A stretch of 64,000 nucleotides of DNA, taken from NCBI GenBank assembly GCA_033182465.1, contig CP137325.1, forward strand, positions 1,798,001 through 1,862,000, given 5' to 3'. Positions 47,266-58,348 of the stretch are shown here, piece by piece; position 1 is the stretch's first letter, and the number at the start of each line of letters is the position of its first letter. Both the position numbers and the translations under genes were made by a program. Source of the stretch: Sanghuangporus weigelae (taxonomy: Eukaryota > Basidiomycota > Agaricomycetes > Hymenochaetales > Hymenochaetaceae). A model generated the notes under the pieces. It ran no database searches and was not told the DNA's origin. It saw only the letters and a list, made by a program, of their open reading frames with translations.

Positions 47266-48252
47266 TACAGTCATTTACCGGTCCGTTGAACACCCAATAC
47301 AGATGCACTCACCTAGCTCACCACACAGCTGATTATATATTTCAAGTATATATTCTGATAGCCCTTGACGAGGGCAATATTCTCTATTTTTTTTAAGCTG
47401 TGAATTGTACAGGAGAAATTATTATTGATAAAAGAAAAAAGATGCAAGAATGTCACAAAAACTGCTCCTTTGAACACCGTGTGACATTAGAGTTTACCAT
47501 CACGGTGCTAGCTCTCGGGTATGACAATATTACAGCTAGTTGCAAAATTGTTGGCAATCACGTGATTTCACCACTTTTCTCGCCATGAGAGCCTCAAAAC
47601 ACAGATAAAATCATATCTCACCCAAATCTCAACGGTTTCACATCATCTAAGTTGCTAAATTCATCTTTTCGAAAGGGCTTTCATTTTGGAAAAACGATCA
47701 AGAAAATAGAGCAAAACATGACCCCAAAATGGCAAAAATCTCGTTTTTTTGCCTCTTCCTTGCATGTGCATTTTTTTCTGTGATCTCTGCTGGTCCAGCA
47801 CCTCCCCAAAGCTATCCAGAATGATAATATGACTATAAAATGAATTTACAGACTGAGTTTGAGTTGAATTGTATACCAGAATGTGCTGCTTTGAGGCATA
47901 TCTGAATCACTCAAAACTCATTATTTCCCCCTAGCCTCCAAGGCTCCAGGAAAAATTCTTACAGGCCAGATTCATGCATGTAAATTCATTTTAGGTGTAA
48001 TAGACTAGGTTTGTGCACTAGCTAGGTCCTTAGCATCCACTGGTGAGCTGGGAAGATGCTGTCTAAAATGATGCATACAACCAGAATCACTTGTTCAGCC
48101 CAGCTCACCAGTGGATGCTAAGGACCTAGCTAGTGCACAAACCTAGTCTATTACACCTAAAATGAATTTACATGCATGAATCTGGCCTGTAAGAATTTTT
48201 CCTGGAGCCTTGGAGGCTAGGGGGAAATAATGAGTTTTGAGTGATTCAGATA

Positions 48253-49791
48253 TGTTAGGACCAGTGTTTTTAGACGAGGTGGTCAGTCTAAGCGTACCGG
48301 AACAAGTCCCTGCTTATTCCTTCTGATGATAATTGATTGGAGACGGAACGAAGGTTATAGATGTACTACTTTAGAAGCGAGCGATAGGCTCAAGCTTGAC
48401 CTCAGTAGTGGAACAGGGTTTCAATCAAAGGGTACAGTTTTCAATTGAGAGTACAAAATAATTTTGCTGAGGGACAATGCCCCGCTCAGCTGGCCCTTAA
48501 ATAACCTATTTACTAAATAGTACCGACTACCTATTACTACCGACTACAGCCTTGCTATTGGTCTAGACAATATGTTTTCTCTGACACCAGTACTCTACTC
48601 TGGTGCCAACACCGATACTTTCCTCTAGTGTTGAATCACAATACTTCTACCATATTAGGAGGGTTTGTTTGAGTCCTACTACCCCGATGCTTCGAGAAGC
48701 TTCTTCCGTGCTTCCTCCGATCTACAATCGTTATCACATGTTAATCTCTCCTTATCTTTACCCCGCGATCCTTCTCCGTTCCCAGACGGGTTCACATGAT
48801 AGTTGCCAAGCTATCGCTTCTCTGGCGCTCCGTTCCCGGGCCGAGCTTCTGCCGCTTAATCCTCGATCATGGGGGAGATAGTGATATCAGGGTTAGAGAT
48901 CGGCAGAGCTTGCCGATCTTCTCCCGGCGAATGAGTGTACTCCGCTACACTCCTTCTGTGCCTCGCCGCGACTTCGATGTCCGATAGTTGTAGTCCTGGG
49001 CCCGTGGTTAGCCGTAGCCTCTGTCCAAGGTGCTCGCGGCCATTCCACTCATCAACTGTAATTACCCCTGGCTCTGACGCTCGCCAAGCCTGCATTAAGC
49101 GTTCTATCGCTTCTTCCGTAAGATGTTCAATGTCCGAAGGTGGCCGCTTGTAAACTGGCCAATCCACTTCCACTGCCGTGTGACTGCACAAGGTCTGGTG
49201 CCGATGCTGATTGATCCAAGCTCGCACGCCGACCTTCAATGCATAGACATCCCTATCGCTAAGCCATATGGATACCTCATGGTCGTATGCACTCATTCCG
49301 TGGTTCGGTAATGGTTGGTCTTCTGTTCTTTCCGAGGGTCCGGGCTTATGCCGAATCTTGACATCGGCTGCTTCCCTTGACACTAACCGTTCCGTGAAGT
49401 TCTTCATGAGCCATTCCGCAAGTACCCAGCTTCGTTGGTAGGCCAAGTAACAATTGGCGCACACCAAGCTCTCATGTACAAATCTTCTAGTTGCACCACG
49501 CCGATAATGTCTTCGTTGCAGGAGTTCCGTATACCTTGCGACATTCCTTTCTTCCATCGCCGCCAGACTGCGTTCCGGCGGTGGAGTATGTCCAATGTGC
49601 ATATTAGTTAGTCCTAATTGCAAACCATTAGAGTCCTCCGTGTCTTCTCCAGACGATCCGTGGTTTGCTACTCTTGAGTCGCCACCACTGTTCTGCCGAA
49701 GTAGCCTTTCGAAATAGTCTTGATTTGGCATCGCAACTCGGTGTGTAAAATTTAGCCCACGCCGTATTAGATAACCACAATTTTCGTAAGA
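48253..49791 (-). repeat. 3' LTR of element 2
   Basis: It is 1539 bp and almost identical to 58916-60454. Its first two bases on the minus strand are TC in place of TG. It carries the U3 ORF and the TATA-like and R sequences again. Confidence 0.95.
48856..49731 (-). CDS. U3-encoded ORF of element 2, copy in 3' LTR (291 aa)
   Basis: The intact frame starts 60 nt into the LTR, at its first ATG. The protein is basic in the middle, with a CANCYLAY segment and many Arg/His, and an acidic end. There are no membrane spans and no recognised family. It shows no obvious likeness to the 213-aa U3 protein of element 1. In the genomic RNA this copy would be the last ORF. Confidence 0.6.
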   Translation of the reverse strand: MPNQDYFERLLRQNSGGDSRVANHGSSGEDTEDSNGLQLGLTNMHIGHTPPPERSLAAMEERNVARYTELLQRRHYRRGATRRFVHESLVCANCYLAYQRSWVLAEWLMKNFTERLVSREAADVKIRHKPGPSERTEDQPLPNHGMSAYDHEVSIWLSDRDVYALKVGVRAWINQHRHQTLCSHTAVEVDWPVYKRPPSDIEHLTEEAIERLMQAWRASEPGVITVDEWNGREHLGQRLRLTTGPGLQLSDIEVAARHRRSVAEYTHSPGEDRQALPISNPDITISPMIED

Positions 49792-49802
49792 TTCCTCCTC
49801 CT
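49792..49802 (-). promoter_or_regulatory. Polypurine tract of element 2
   Basis: On the minus strand AGGAGGAGGAA lies directly before the 3' LTR, as needed for plus-strand priming. Confidence 0.85.
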
Positions 49803-50029
49803 AAGATCCACTTCGGACTGCAAGGAGAGTGTGGATCCAATTAATTGTGGTAGCCATAATCTTGCTGTTTCGTTTGGTTCCTTACCGGGCCTCGATTCCG
49901 TGTCGGCCTCCAACATACTAGCTGCTTCCAAACAGGCTAGGATATAGTTACTGGATATATCATATCCTTCCAGCATCAATTTCTGACGCTAGGGATAGTT
50001 TAACGACGTGTCCGGGTCGTACTTCTTCT

Positions 50030-53000
50030 CTAAGCCTCACTGACCTCGCTATCCGTCGAGTCAGCATGATACCAATCGTTATAGGAGAGTCCTTCCTCTA
50101 GTCCTTCCATCCTATCGTATCTTCGTATAGGTAAAGCGTTTGCTCGGGTGAATGGCCGTTTAGCAGCTCTCCAATGATGCTTGTGCCATTCTGGATAGGC
50201 AAAATCTCGTTGCTTTATACCTGTCTTGTTGTCGTATTTCCTTCGTTGTCTAGTTCTCTGCAGCACCTTTCTCCCATAAAGCGTGCTCAGGTAATAGTCG
50301 TCCGCTCTGCGTACATCCAGGAGTCTCTGCGCCAAAGCGACAATTCCTGCAACCTTCTTTCTAAAGGGAAGGTTCACGGCGTCCGGCCAACCGTTCCTTT
50401 CGTGATACTCTCGCAATTTTTCGGGGGCGTTGCGTAGCCCTTCTACAGGTTCCCAGGTATTTTCCTCTTCGGGGTAGCCGAGCCATTTAACCTGGTATTC
50501 CCATGTGTTGTGCCGTTTCCTCATGTCCCGAATTACTTCTACTTCGTATTCGGCTTCTCCAGCAATGACTTCTGGTGGTGGTCTTGTTCGTTGTGTCGGA
50601 TCTTTTCGTTCTCGATAGGGAATTAATAGTCCTGCGTAAAACACCGGGTGGATCCTTAGTTCCTTTGGAAGGTCCAGCTCGTAGTTGACTGGCCCATGCT
50701 TCGCGACGATCTTGTAAGGTCCAATATTTCTGTCACCTAATTTCCTAGTAGGGACTAATAGTGTTAGATTTCGGCCATCTAACATGACCTTATCTCCGAT
50801 CTCGAATTCCGGCATCGGGCCTCGGTGTTTATCTGCAAACTTCTTCATTGCATCTCGTGCTTTAGTAAGTGCTTCCAACGCTTCTTGTTGATGCTTCATC
50901 CGCATTGCCACATAGTCTTGAGTACCTTGGATCGGAAGCTTAAATCCTACTTCCGGCTGAAACCCATAAACCATTTCAAACGGTGACTTCCCAGTACTTG
51001 AGTGACTTCGACTGTTATAGGCAAATTCCGCCATAGGAAGATGTTCGTCCCAATCATCCTGTTGCAGACTGGAATAGCATCTTAGCAGCTGTTCCATTTC
51101 CTGGTTCACTCGTTCCGTTTGTCCGTCTGTTTGTGGATGATATGCCGTACTAAGCTTCGTTTCGATTCCAAGGGCCTGGTTCACTTGTTCGGTAAACCGG
51201 CTTGCAAACTGCGGTCCCCTGTCGCTAATTACTGTTTTTGGGGTTCCAACCTTGCTGTAGACATGTTTGATCATCATGTCAGCAGTGGTTTTCGAGTTTG
51301 CATTTACAGTGGTAGGTATAAATGTTCCCATTTTTGAGAACCGATCTACTACCACTAGTATTGCATTGTTTCCTTTGCTCGTAGTTGGAAGTCCGGTGAC
51401 GTAGTCCATAGTAATTTCTTCATAGGGCCGATTCATTACTGGCAGCGGTTGTAAAGGCGGTTGCGTCTTTCCTCGTCTTGCCTTCGTCCGTTGGCACGTA
51501 TCGCAAGTGCGCACATATTCTTCGACCCATTCCCTCATCTTTGGCCACCATACTCTTCGTTCCAGTTTCGTGATAGTCTTGTCTATCCCCGGGTGTCCTG
51601 CTGCTGAAGCGTCATGGCACTGTCGTACTAATTCTCGTTTAATTTCATCAACTGGTGGGATTACCAATTTTCCATCCCTCCACCAGTATCCTTCTTCGAA
51701 AGTCCCGATTTCTTGCTCCTTGGACTTTTCGTATCCTGCTCGAATCTTTTCTCCCAGTTCCGAACCTCCTGTAATTTCAAACACCCGTATAGTGCGCACG
51801 GGCAGTTCTTGGTTCCGGAACAGCTCTGGGGGAAGTAGGACTTGTTCTGGTACATCTTCAACGCCTTGTTCGTAGTCAGGCCGTCGTGACAGTGCATCCG
51901 CTCTTGAATTCTTGGTTCCTGGTCGATACTCGATTCTGAATCGAAATCTGCTGAGAAAAGTAGCCCATCTCGCCTGGCGTCCACTGAGTTTTCTAGCTCC
52001 CATGAAATACCGGAGGTTTGCCTGATCACTAATTACCCGAATTTCATGTTTAGCTCCTTCCAAGTGGTGTCGCCAATTGCTCAAAGCTTTGACAATTGCC
52101 AGCAATTCCTTGTCCATTACTGGGTAGTTGTTCTCGGCGTCTCGATAGGTATTCGACCAATATCCAATAGGATGCAAAATTCCATCGTCACTTTCTTGCG
52201 AGAGCACTGCTCCCATCGCAAAGTTAGATGCATCTGTTTCCAGTACAAATTGTTTCTCGTGATCGGGTCGTACAAGCATAGGTGCAGATGTGAAGGCTTC
52301 CTTCAACTTGACGAAGCCTTCTCGTTGACGATCTCCCCAAGTAAATGTCTTCTTGCCAGACATGAGTTCCGTTAGCGGCCTAGCGATCTTGGCGAAGCCT
52401 TCGATAAATTTTCGGTAGAAGTTCGCAAAACCAATGAACTTTCGAATGTCTCGCTTGCTTGACAAATCTGGCCATTCTTGAACTGCTTTTACCTTGTAGG
52501 GATCCATCTGCATGCCCGATTGGTTAACAACAAATCCTAGATAGTCGAGCTCCTGTTTGGCAAAGTAGCACTTCTCTGGCTTGCAAAAGAAGTCTGCTTT
52601 CCTTAACCTGCGCAATACTTCTGCTAGCAGGTCCCAGTGTTCCTGTTTTGTTTCCGCATAGATAATAATGTCATCTAGATAAATGAGTATGCCCTGCCCA
52701 ATCATGTCCTGAAAGAGCTCGTTCATTGCACGTTGGAATACCGCAGGTGCATTCATTAGTCCAAACTGCATTACCAGCGGCTGGTAAACCCCCATGTGAG
52801 TTCTGAAGGCGGCATACTTTTCATGCCCTGGATGGATTCGCACATTGTTATACCCGCTTCGTAAATCCAGTGTAGAAAACCATTTCGCATGAGCCAAATC
52901 GTCCGGTAGCATATGTAATAGAGGCATTGGCTGGTGATCCGGTATGACCACCGCATTCAATCCTCTGTAGTCGATTACGATACGATACTCCGGTTTGCCA

Positions 53001-55330
53001 TCCTTTCCTAGTGTTTTCTTGGCTATAACGAATACTGGTGCACAAGTGCTTGCTTTTTCGTTGGCAGGGACGTTGTTCCCTACAACACGAATCCATCCTT
53101 TCTTCAGGTCATCGTGAATCCATTCTTCGACCGCTCGTTTCTCGGCAGGAGCGAGTGGATATACTGGTCCGGGTTTGGGTAGCTCTGCATTGGGTAGCAG
53201 TTCTATCTTCATATCCCATTGGCTCGAGTTAGGTAGCCGTCTAGCAGCATCCTTGTCAAACCTATCCCGGAAATCCCAGATTTCTTTTGGAAGAATATCT
53301 TCGAGGGTTTGTGTTCCTGCATGGTCTGCCATCCTTTCGTCGAGTGCTTTCTCCTGAGCATACTTTTGAGCTATGCTGTTGTATTTGAGGAGTCGTTCCC
53401 TTCGTGATGCGACTTGTCGCTGCTCTAGTCGGCGAATCCAGGTAGAAGGCTTGGGTAGCGCTTCTAATCGAGAGCCGTCCTCCACCCGCATCGAAGTGGT
53501 GGGCTTATGCGATCCTAGGTTACCCTTGAACACCGTTTCGGATCCAGCTTTTCTCTCTAGCACTTTTCCTTTCACCCTTTCGTGCGGCTGCTTAACCGAG
53601 TCAACAGGCGGAAGCCATTGGCGACTCTTTTGCCCCTGCGAGAGCTTCTGCTCTATCGCGGCATATCTAATTGACCTGCTACCTTTACCGTTTGTTTTCC
53701 CTGTCGGAGCAGGGCCCTGCATTTTGGCTTCTCGCCATGGTCTTCGCGGGCGCACTTGAGCTCCCAAAGCCAGCCTACTTGATGCTTGCGGCGTACTGTC
53801 TTCGGCTCTGTGCCGGAATGGGACTACCCTCCCTTTGGGGTGGACCATTTCTCCAGGCCTTAGTCTACCCTTGAACGACGTCTTGGGTCTGGTCGCTCCC
53901 TTTTCTCTCGAAGTGGGAGATCTCGCTAGGTGGCCGAACCTAGTGCGCTGCAGAGCATTAGTTCTCTGAGGCTCCCGACCCCGCATACTCCTGCTAGTAC
54001 GCTTGTTTCGTGTGGTGAAACTAACCGACTGCTTCTGCACTGCCAGGGTTGAGTCATTTTCTCCCTCGTGCATGGATGGAGGAGTCCACTCCACCCTAAT
54101 ACTCCTTATTACAGGGTTCGAATCGGTACCACTTCCCCCACTGCGTTGTCTTCGAACTCGTAGCGGATCAGAGGCATAGTGCCCTGGCTTTCCTGCCTTT
54201 GGTGGCACGCTCGGCCTCTTTCCTTTCTTCGTATCCGATCCTTCTGAGTCGACAGACATTTGCCCTTGAATCTCGGCTTGCACTCTTGCTTGTGCCTCGT
54301 GTGTCGTGGTTGAAGTTTCCTCTTGTCGTGCGGCATTCTTCTTGATCTCCTGCAGCTGTAAATGCGCTCCGTACATGCTTCCATACCATTGGTAGAGCAT
54401 TTCTGAGTCGGACCCTTTGTCTATGTCCCTCATCATCGCATTATACACTGCTTGATCTGCCTCTTCTAGGGAGTTAAAATCGAAAAATTCCCTACGGTCA
54501 AGGGTTATCCTGTGTATGTCATCCTTCGTATAGAATTGCCATTTTCCGACTTCCTTGTGGAGGACGGATTTGGATTCTGGATGCATGTCGCTTAGAAACA
54601 CTATTGGTGGTTCGATTTCGGTTTTCTCCATTGGTACTCCTTCTGGTGGTAGATTCGCGGGTTCCTCGACTTCTTCCTCACTTTCGGTGTAGTGTCCTGA
54701 ATCCATATCGCTGTGGTAGTAGACCCTAGTTTCCCATTCTTCTTCCCGTTCGTCTTCTGCGTCCCTTCCCCAATTCTGGGGAGCGTATTTGGGAACCTTT
54801 CGCCATCGTTTGCGCTTCCTGGTTCGTCTCGAGGCAATAGTTAGTTCGATCATACGCAGACGTGCCGTACCATTGAAGTTAACTTCTTTGCTTCCTTTGC
54901 TGAGCGTTCCTTTGGTCCAATCGATGGTTGGCTTATACTGTTCAAGCCAATCATTCCCTATGAGAAACTTGTCTTCATGAGTGTCTACCACGGCGATGTC
55001 CATTAAACCTCTAGTAATCCCTGTATCCACTATTGCTCGAACATTCCGAGTCCATCCACCATGATTAATCGATCCATCGGCATTCCGGATGGTATAGTTA
55101 CCTTCCGCCGGCACTGTTTTTAGTCCTAGGCTCTGTACCACCGTTGGACTAATAGTAGTGATTGCGGATCCGGAGTCAATCATAGCCGAGAGATTAACCT
55201 TTCTCTGTCCCTGAATGACGTCAATGGGTATAGTGGGATGGTTGGAATTTGGTCTAGCAATAGTCCATCGGCGCTTTACTTCCTTTGAGCCCTTGTCAGT
55301 ACCCGATGGTGACTGACTGCTCTTTAAAAA
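50030..55330 (-). CDS. pol: Pol of element 2: protease, RT, RNase H, integrase, chromodomain
   Basis: The first ATG of the frame is at 55183 (1717 codons from there) and lies within the protease (AMIDSGSAIT), so the true product begins upstream, by -1 shift from gag near 55325. Seen in order: protease; a charged, Arg-rich spacer of about 480 residues; RT with YLDDIIIYAE; RNase H with ETDASNFAMGAVL; integrase with the zinc-binding H..H..C..C, TMDYVTGLP, ISDRGPQF and TDGQTERVNQEMEQ (DDE); and a chromodomain (YEVEVIRDMRKRHN..YQVKWLGYPEEENTWEP). About 110 residues follow the chromodomain, Arg/Tyr-rich and ending acidic, more than in most chromoviruses. No internal stop. Confidence 0.95.
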   Translation of the reverse strand, partial: FLKSSQSPSGTDKGSKEVKRRWTIARPNSNHPTIPIDVIQGQRKVNLSAMIDSGSAITTISPTVVQSLGLKTVPAEGNYTIRNADGSINHGGWTRNVRAIVDTGITRGLMDIAVVDTHEDKFLIGNDWLEQYKPTIDWTKGTLSKGSKEVNFNGTARLRMIELTIASRRTRKRKRWRKVPKYAPQNWGRDAEDEREEEWETRVYYHSDMDSGHYTESEEEVEEPANLPPEGVPMEKTEIEPPIVFLSDMHPESKSVLHKEVGKWQFYTKDDIHRITLDRREFFDFNSLEEADQAVYNAMMRDIDKGSDSEMLYQWYGSMYGAHLQLQEIKKNAARQEETSTTTHEAQARVQAEIQGQMSVDSEGSDTKKGKRPSVPPKAGKPGHYASDPLRVRRQRSGGSGTDSNPVIRSIRVEWTPPSMHEGENDSTLAVQKQSVSFTTRNKRTSRSMRGREPQRTNALQRTRFGHLARSPTSREKGATRPKTSFKGRLRPGEMVHPKGRVVPFRHRAEDSTPQASSRLALGAQVRPRRPWREAKMQGPAPTGKTNGKGSRSIRYAAIEQKLSQGQKSRQWLPPVDSVKQPHERVKGKVLERKAGSETVFKGNLGSHKPTTSMRVEDGSRLEALPKPSTWIRRLEQRQVASRRERLLKYNSIAQKYAQEKALDERMADHAGTQTLEDILPKEIWDFRDRFDKDAARRLPNSSQWDMKIELLPNAELPKPGPVYPLAPAEKRAVEEWIHDDLKKGWIRVVGNNVPANEKASTCAPVFVIAKKTLGKDGKPEYRIVIDYRGLNAVVIPDHQPMPLLHMLPDDLAHAKWFSTLDLRSGYNNVRIHPGHEKYAAFRTHMGVYQPLVMQFGLMNAPAVFQRAMNELFQDMIGQGILIYLDDIIIYAETKQEHWDLLAEVLRRLRKADFFCKPEKCYFAKQELDYLGFVVNQSGMQMDPYKVKAVQEWPDLSSKRDIRKFIGFANFYRKFIEGFAKIARPLTELMSGKKTFTWGDRQREGFVKLKEAFTSAPMLVRPDHEKQFVLETDASNFAMGAVLSQESDDGILHPIGYWSNTYRDAENNYPVMDKELLAIVKALSNWRHHLEGAKHEIRVISDQANLRYFMGARKLSGRQARWATFLSRFRFRIEYRPGTKNSRADALSRRPDYEQGVEDVPEQVLLPPELFRNQELPVRTIRVFEITGGSELGEKIRAGYEKSKEQEIGTFEEGYWWRDGKLVIPPVDEIKRELVRQCHDASAAGHPGIDKTITKLERRVWWPKMREWVEEYVRTCDTCQRTKARRGKTQPPLQPLPVMNRPYEEITMDYVTGLPTTSKGNNAILVVVDRFSKMGTFIPTTVNANSKTTADMMIKHVYSKVGTPKTVISDRGPQFASRFTEQVNQALGIETKLSTAYHPQTDGQTERVNQEMEQLLRCYSSLQQDDWDEHLPMAEFAYNSRSHSSTGKSPFEMVYGFQPEVGFKLPIQGTQDYVAMRMKHQQEALEALTKARDAMKKFADKHRGPMPEFEIGDKVMLDGRNLTLLVPTRKLGDRNIGPYKIVAKHGPVNYELDLPKELRIHPVFYAGLLIPYRERKDPTQRTRPPPEVIAGEAEYEVEVIRDMRKRHNTWEYQVKWLGYPEEENTWEPVEGLRNAPEKLREYHERNGWPDAVNLPFRKKVAGIVALAQRLLDVRRADDYYLSTLYGRKVLQRTRQRRKYDNKTGIKQRDFAYPEWHKHHWRAAKRPFTRANALPIRRYDRMEGLEEGLSYNDWYHADSTDSEVSEA

Positions 55331-55334
55331 TCCT
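55324..55334 (-). promoter_or_regulatory. Probable gag-pol -1 frame change point, element 2
   Basis: On the minus strand GGATTTTTAAAG spans the gag stop. Gag reads GAT TTT TAA; pol reads GGA TTT TTA AAG and stays open. Slippage on the T-run directly at the stop codon would fuse the two. Less certain than the GGGAAAA of element 1. Confidence 0.5.
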
Positions 55335-56352
55335 CCTCGGAATCCTCCTCGAGGGTGTGCGAAGCCCGTTCCTTCCGCCTTGGTAACTTCGCCCGTTTGT
55401 CCAGTAATTCTTCCATTTCGGAATCGCTATCAATCCCAACTTCCCGGCGTTTTAGGAAGCGGCCAGTCTTGCCAGATCGTTTCTTTTGCACCCGTCTCTT
55501 GTAGTTGGTTCGGTGTCCACGGCTTCCCTGTTGTTCTCGCCCTACATTGTTGCAGTCCCGTGCAAAATGACCTGTTTTGCCGCATACCCAGCATGCCCCG
55601 GAATTTTCCCCTCGGGACCCCCTAGTAAAGCGCCTAGACATATCAATGTCCATAGGCTCACCCTGAAACTCAGCTGGATGACGAGCTTCAGGGGGCACCG
55701 GCGTGTACGATACCGCCTGTCCGTCTTTAAACATAGGGGTATACTTCTTATTACTGCCAATTACTTTGGCTGCTATTAGACTGTCCTCCAGATTTTTCGC
55801 GTTATCCTGCCATTGGGTCAGGTCCCAATTAGGGTGTTCCGTATTTGTAAGGAGTGCCTTTAGGATGGTCTGGTTCAGTCCACGTTTGAACTCGTAAACC
55901 AGTGCTTGTCCATTGTAATGCTTTGGTAGTCTCATCCTGATGTCGTTGAAGGCCCTACTATACAGCTTTACCCGCGCCCGTTCCTGATAAATCGTTCGTA
56001 TGTTTCGCTCGGCCTCTTCTTCTAGTCCGAAAATGCCATTGTGGTTGAGCGCTAATTCGTTCCATAGATCTGTCTCGGTGTCCCATCCACCCTTTTGGTC
56101 AATAATCCAATTATTCGTGACCGGTTCTTGCTTCCAGGTGGAGACTAGTCGATTCCTATTCACAGCCCATTTGCCGTTAACCCAAGTCTGAGCTTGTCCT
56201 CGTAAACATTCCAAAATGATCTTAACCCGTTTTTCTGGATTGTCGGGATGTTTCTCGTTCAACCGACTGATCATTTGATTCTGAAAGTTTTCAAGCGACT
56301 CATATGGGTTTCCCTTAAACAAAGGGTACTTCATGATATCTTTGTTAGACAT
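55324..56352 (-). CDS. gag: Gag of element 2
   Basis: The first ATG is at 56352 (the open frame extends 24 nt further). Features: an FKGNPYESLENFQNQM start of the capsid-like region, the helix block ERARVKLYSRAFNDIRMRLP, a CCHC knuckle CWVCGKTGHFARDC and a basic tail. The frame ends GAG GAT TTT TAA, and pol is in the -1 frame that crosses this point. A run of five T followed by three A could act as a slip site, but it is not a canonical heptamer. The ATG is 203 nt downstream of the preceding ORF stop. Confidence 0.9.
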   Translation of the reverse strand: MSNKDIMKYPLFKGNPYESLENFQNQMISRLNEKHPDNPEKRVKIILECLRGQAQTWVNGKWAVNRNRLVSTWKQEPVTNNWIIDQKGGWDTETDLWNELALNHNGIFGLEEEAERNIRTIYQERARVKLYSRAFNDIRMRLPKHYNGQALVYEFKRGLNQTILKALLTNTEHPNWDLTQWQDNAKNLEDSLIAAKVIGSNKKYTPMFKDGQAVSYTPVPPEARHPAEFQGEPMDIDMSRRFTRGSRGENSGACWVCGKTGHFARDCNNVGREQQGSRGHRTNYKRRVQKKRSGKTGRFLKRREVGIDSDSEMEELLDKRAKLPRRKERASHTLEEDSEEDF

Positions 56353-56554
56353 ATTGATCTGGACGAATGCAACCAAAAATTTGTGAGTATCACTCTCATT
56401 CAGCGCATTTAATAATACATGGTTAAGTAGTTAACTATCCAGCGAGTTCCACCTCCGCTTTCCAGCTAACCACCTTACCCTTCCTGCCCGGTCGGTTCTT
56501 GGGCGTCTTCCTTATCTTGGCGAGCTCTCCGCTCTGAGCCAAGGCCTATCTCCT

Positions 56555-58348
56555 TTATTCCCGAGCTTCAACTCTCTCCTCGCCACTCTCATGCTCTTCG
56601 CTTTCCTCTTCCGTTTCCCAGTCGTCGTTATTCGATGTGAGATAATCGTAGTCGCTTGTATACGGAAATATACCAATATCGGGACCTCGTACCCAAACCA
56701 CCCGTGTCATGTTCGCTACCCCCTGCACCGGTTCTCCCACTACCACTGTGGTAGACTCCGGCCGTGGAGGGCAGCTACTAGGACGCAAGATAGGATCATA
56801 AATGAATTCTGATTCTGGGGAATACTCACTCGCTGCCTGAAGCCTTTCCTCCCTTTCCCCAATTGTCTGGGCGCTAGGGGTTGGAGTTCCAGGTGGCGAG
56901 TTTTCATGAGGGCCTTGGAGTCCATTCCGTTCGAAACGATATCCGTTTGCCCCAAGTCGTTGGGGGCGAACCTCGACTAACACTCCTTCTTCGTTCCACA
57001 TCAGCTCAGGAAATGCTTCTCCTCCGAGCTCTGGGTTTCGCCAGCCATCTCCCGTAGGCCACGGTCGATTTTCCGTGGGTATTACCTCCCTCAGCAGTTC
57101 TTCGGCTTGCTGGTCAAGGTCTTCTGTCTGGCTGGCGGTGGAAACATAGTCCTCGAGTTCCTCACTATCGAGCTGGGCGACGACTGACTGTTCTTCCAGT
57201 ACTTCCTCTTGTTCTAGCGTTTGCGGGGGTCCTGTTTCGGTTTGATCGTTTGCCTGGCGTTGTCCTGCATCTTGGAGATATTCGTCGATCAACCGTGCAA
57301 TACGTGGCCTGCCTTCTCCATGTATTGGAATGAGAGGTGGTGGCATGTCGTCGGAGTCAGCTGTTAAGGTTGCGAAGCGACTAAACAGCTGTCCTCTCCC
57401 GGCGAGTGGTGATTCTGGGGAAACCCTTCCTTCACGTCTTGTTTCTCGCATTCGGTAGGACTGCCTAGACCGGATCGTTTGCTGGATTCGACGAATACCT
57501 TCGGTAATGGAGTAGTGGCTCGCGGTTTCTTCTTCGGCGTTGCTGATTCGCGCTCGGGTAGCTTCGACTTGCTCGATCAGATAGGCGACCTGCGTATGAA
57601 GCTGCAGGAAGTCTACCCCACAAAGTCGGACGATCTCTTGTTGGGCATTGACGAGTTGTTGAGTCATGGCTGATTGACTGCCATTAGCCGTCGCCGTTAT
57701 TGCACCAAGAAGTCGTCCTTGCAAAAGTCCAAAGGCGAAGTTCAGCCTTGTGTCCTGCATCGTGGTGACTCGATCTGTCTGCTCGTTGATCGTCGTTACC
57801 ATTCCCTCCAGGGTGTGTTCGAGGGTGTGGTGTAGGAATTCTCCCAGAGTCTGTCCTTCTACTGTGATGTGTTCGGAAAATTCTGAACCCATGTCATAGA
57901 GTCGAGAGACAGTAGCGGTGAGAGTTCGCATGGACCGATCAAGGCTTGTAAGTCGGAGATCGAGGCTGATGATGGAATTCCGTAGTCGGGCGAGAGCTTC
58001 GTCAGCATTCCCGTTAGTGCCGACCATTCGATCCAGGCGTCCATGTAGACCGTCGAGTCGTTCTCGGATGCGGTCCAAAACGGATTCCAGGTGTTCTCCA
58101 GCTCCGTGCTGAGGTACCGCCAGTCGTTGAGCGTAGAGTAAAACTCTCCGACCGGTTTGACGGAGTGAGGACATTCCTTGGATGATTTCCCGTTCCAGCC
58201 AGACCCGTACCGTTGCAAGGCCGTGAAGTACGCCTCCTCTACCTCCGCATTGTTGAGTAAAGACGTATACCAGGGAAGAAAACCAGAGGACGCTTGATGC
58301 AATCCAGAAACTAGTCCAACAAGCTTGCCACAGTTCCATCGGTGACAT
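56555..58348 (-). CDS. Coiled-coil ORF upstream of gag, element 2 (597 aa)
   Basis: It opens at the first ATG of the predicted RNA (58348). The N-terminus has a hydrophobic stretch (WTSFWIASSVLWFSSLVYVF, about residues 12-31) that could be a membrane anchor. Then come long heptad-rich segments (LDRIRERLDGLHGRLDRM and so on) to about residue 290, an acidic Gln/Glu-rich part, and a C-terminal part rich in Pro, Trp and acidic residues. No enzyme motif. It is the positional counterpart of the 344-aa ORF of element 1. It overlaps an ATG-less frame at its start. Confidence 0.7.
   Translation of the reverse strand: MSPMELWQACWTSFWIASSVLWFSSLVYVFTQQCGGRGGVLHGLATVRVWLEREIIQGMSSLRQTGRRVLLYAQRLAVPQHGAGEHLESVLDRIRERLDGLHGRLDRMVGTNGNADEALARLRNSIISLDLRLTSLDRSMRTLTATVSRLYDMGSEFSEHITVEGQTLGEFLHHTLEHTLEGMVTTINEQTDRVTTMQDTRLNFAFGLLQGRLLGAITATANGSQSAMTQQLVNAQQEIVRLCGVDFLQLHTQVAYLIEQVEATRARISNAEEETASHYSITEGIRRIQQTIRSRQSYRMRETRREGRVSPESPLAGRGQLFSRFATLTADSDDMPPPLIPIHGEGRPRIARLIDEYLQDAGQRQANDQTETGPPQTLEQEEVLEEQSVVAQLDSEELEDYVSTASQTEDLDQQAEELLREVIPTENRPWPTGDGWRNPELGGEAFPELMWNEEGVLVEVRPQRLGANGYRFERNGLQGPHENSPPGTPTPSAQTIGEREERLQAASEYSPESEFIYDPILRPSSCPPRPESTTVVVGEPVQGVANMTRVVWVRGPDIGIFPYTSDYDYLTSNNDDWETEEESEEHESGEERVEARE

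Noticed and set aside
49767-49976. 70-codon minus-strand frame between pol and the 3' LTR of element 2, with an intron-like GTAAGG...TTGCAG inside
   Set aside because: Splicing does not give an in-frame join with the U3 ORF, and the unspliced frame ends a few codons into the LTR. Possible but unsupported.
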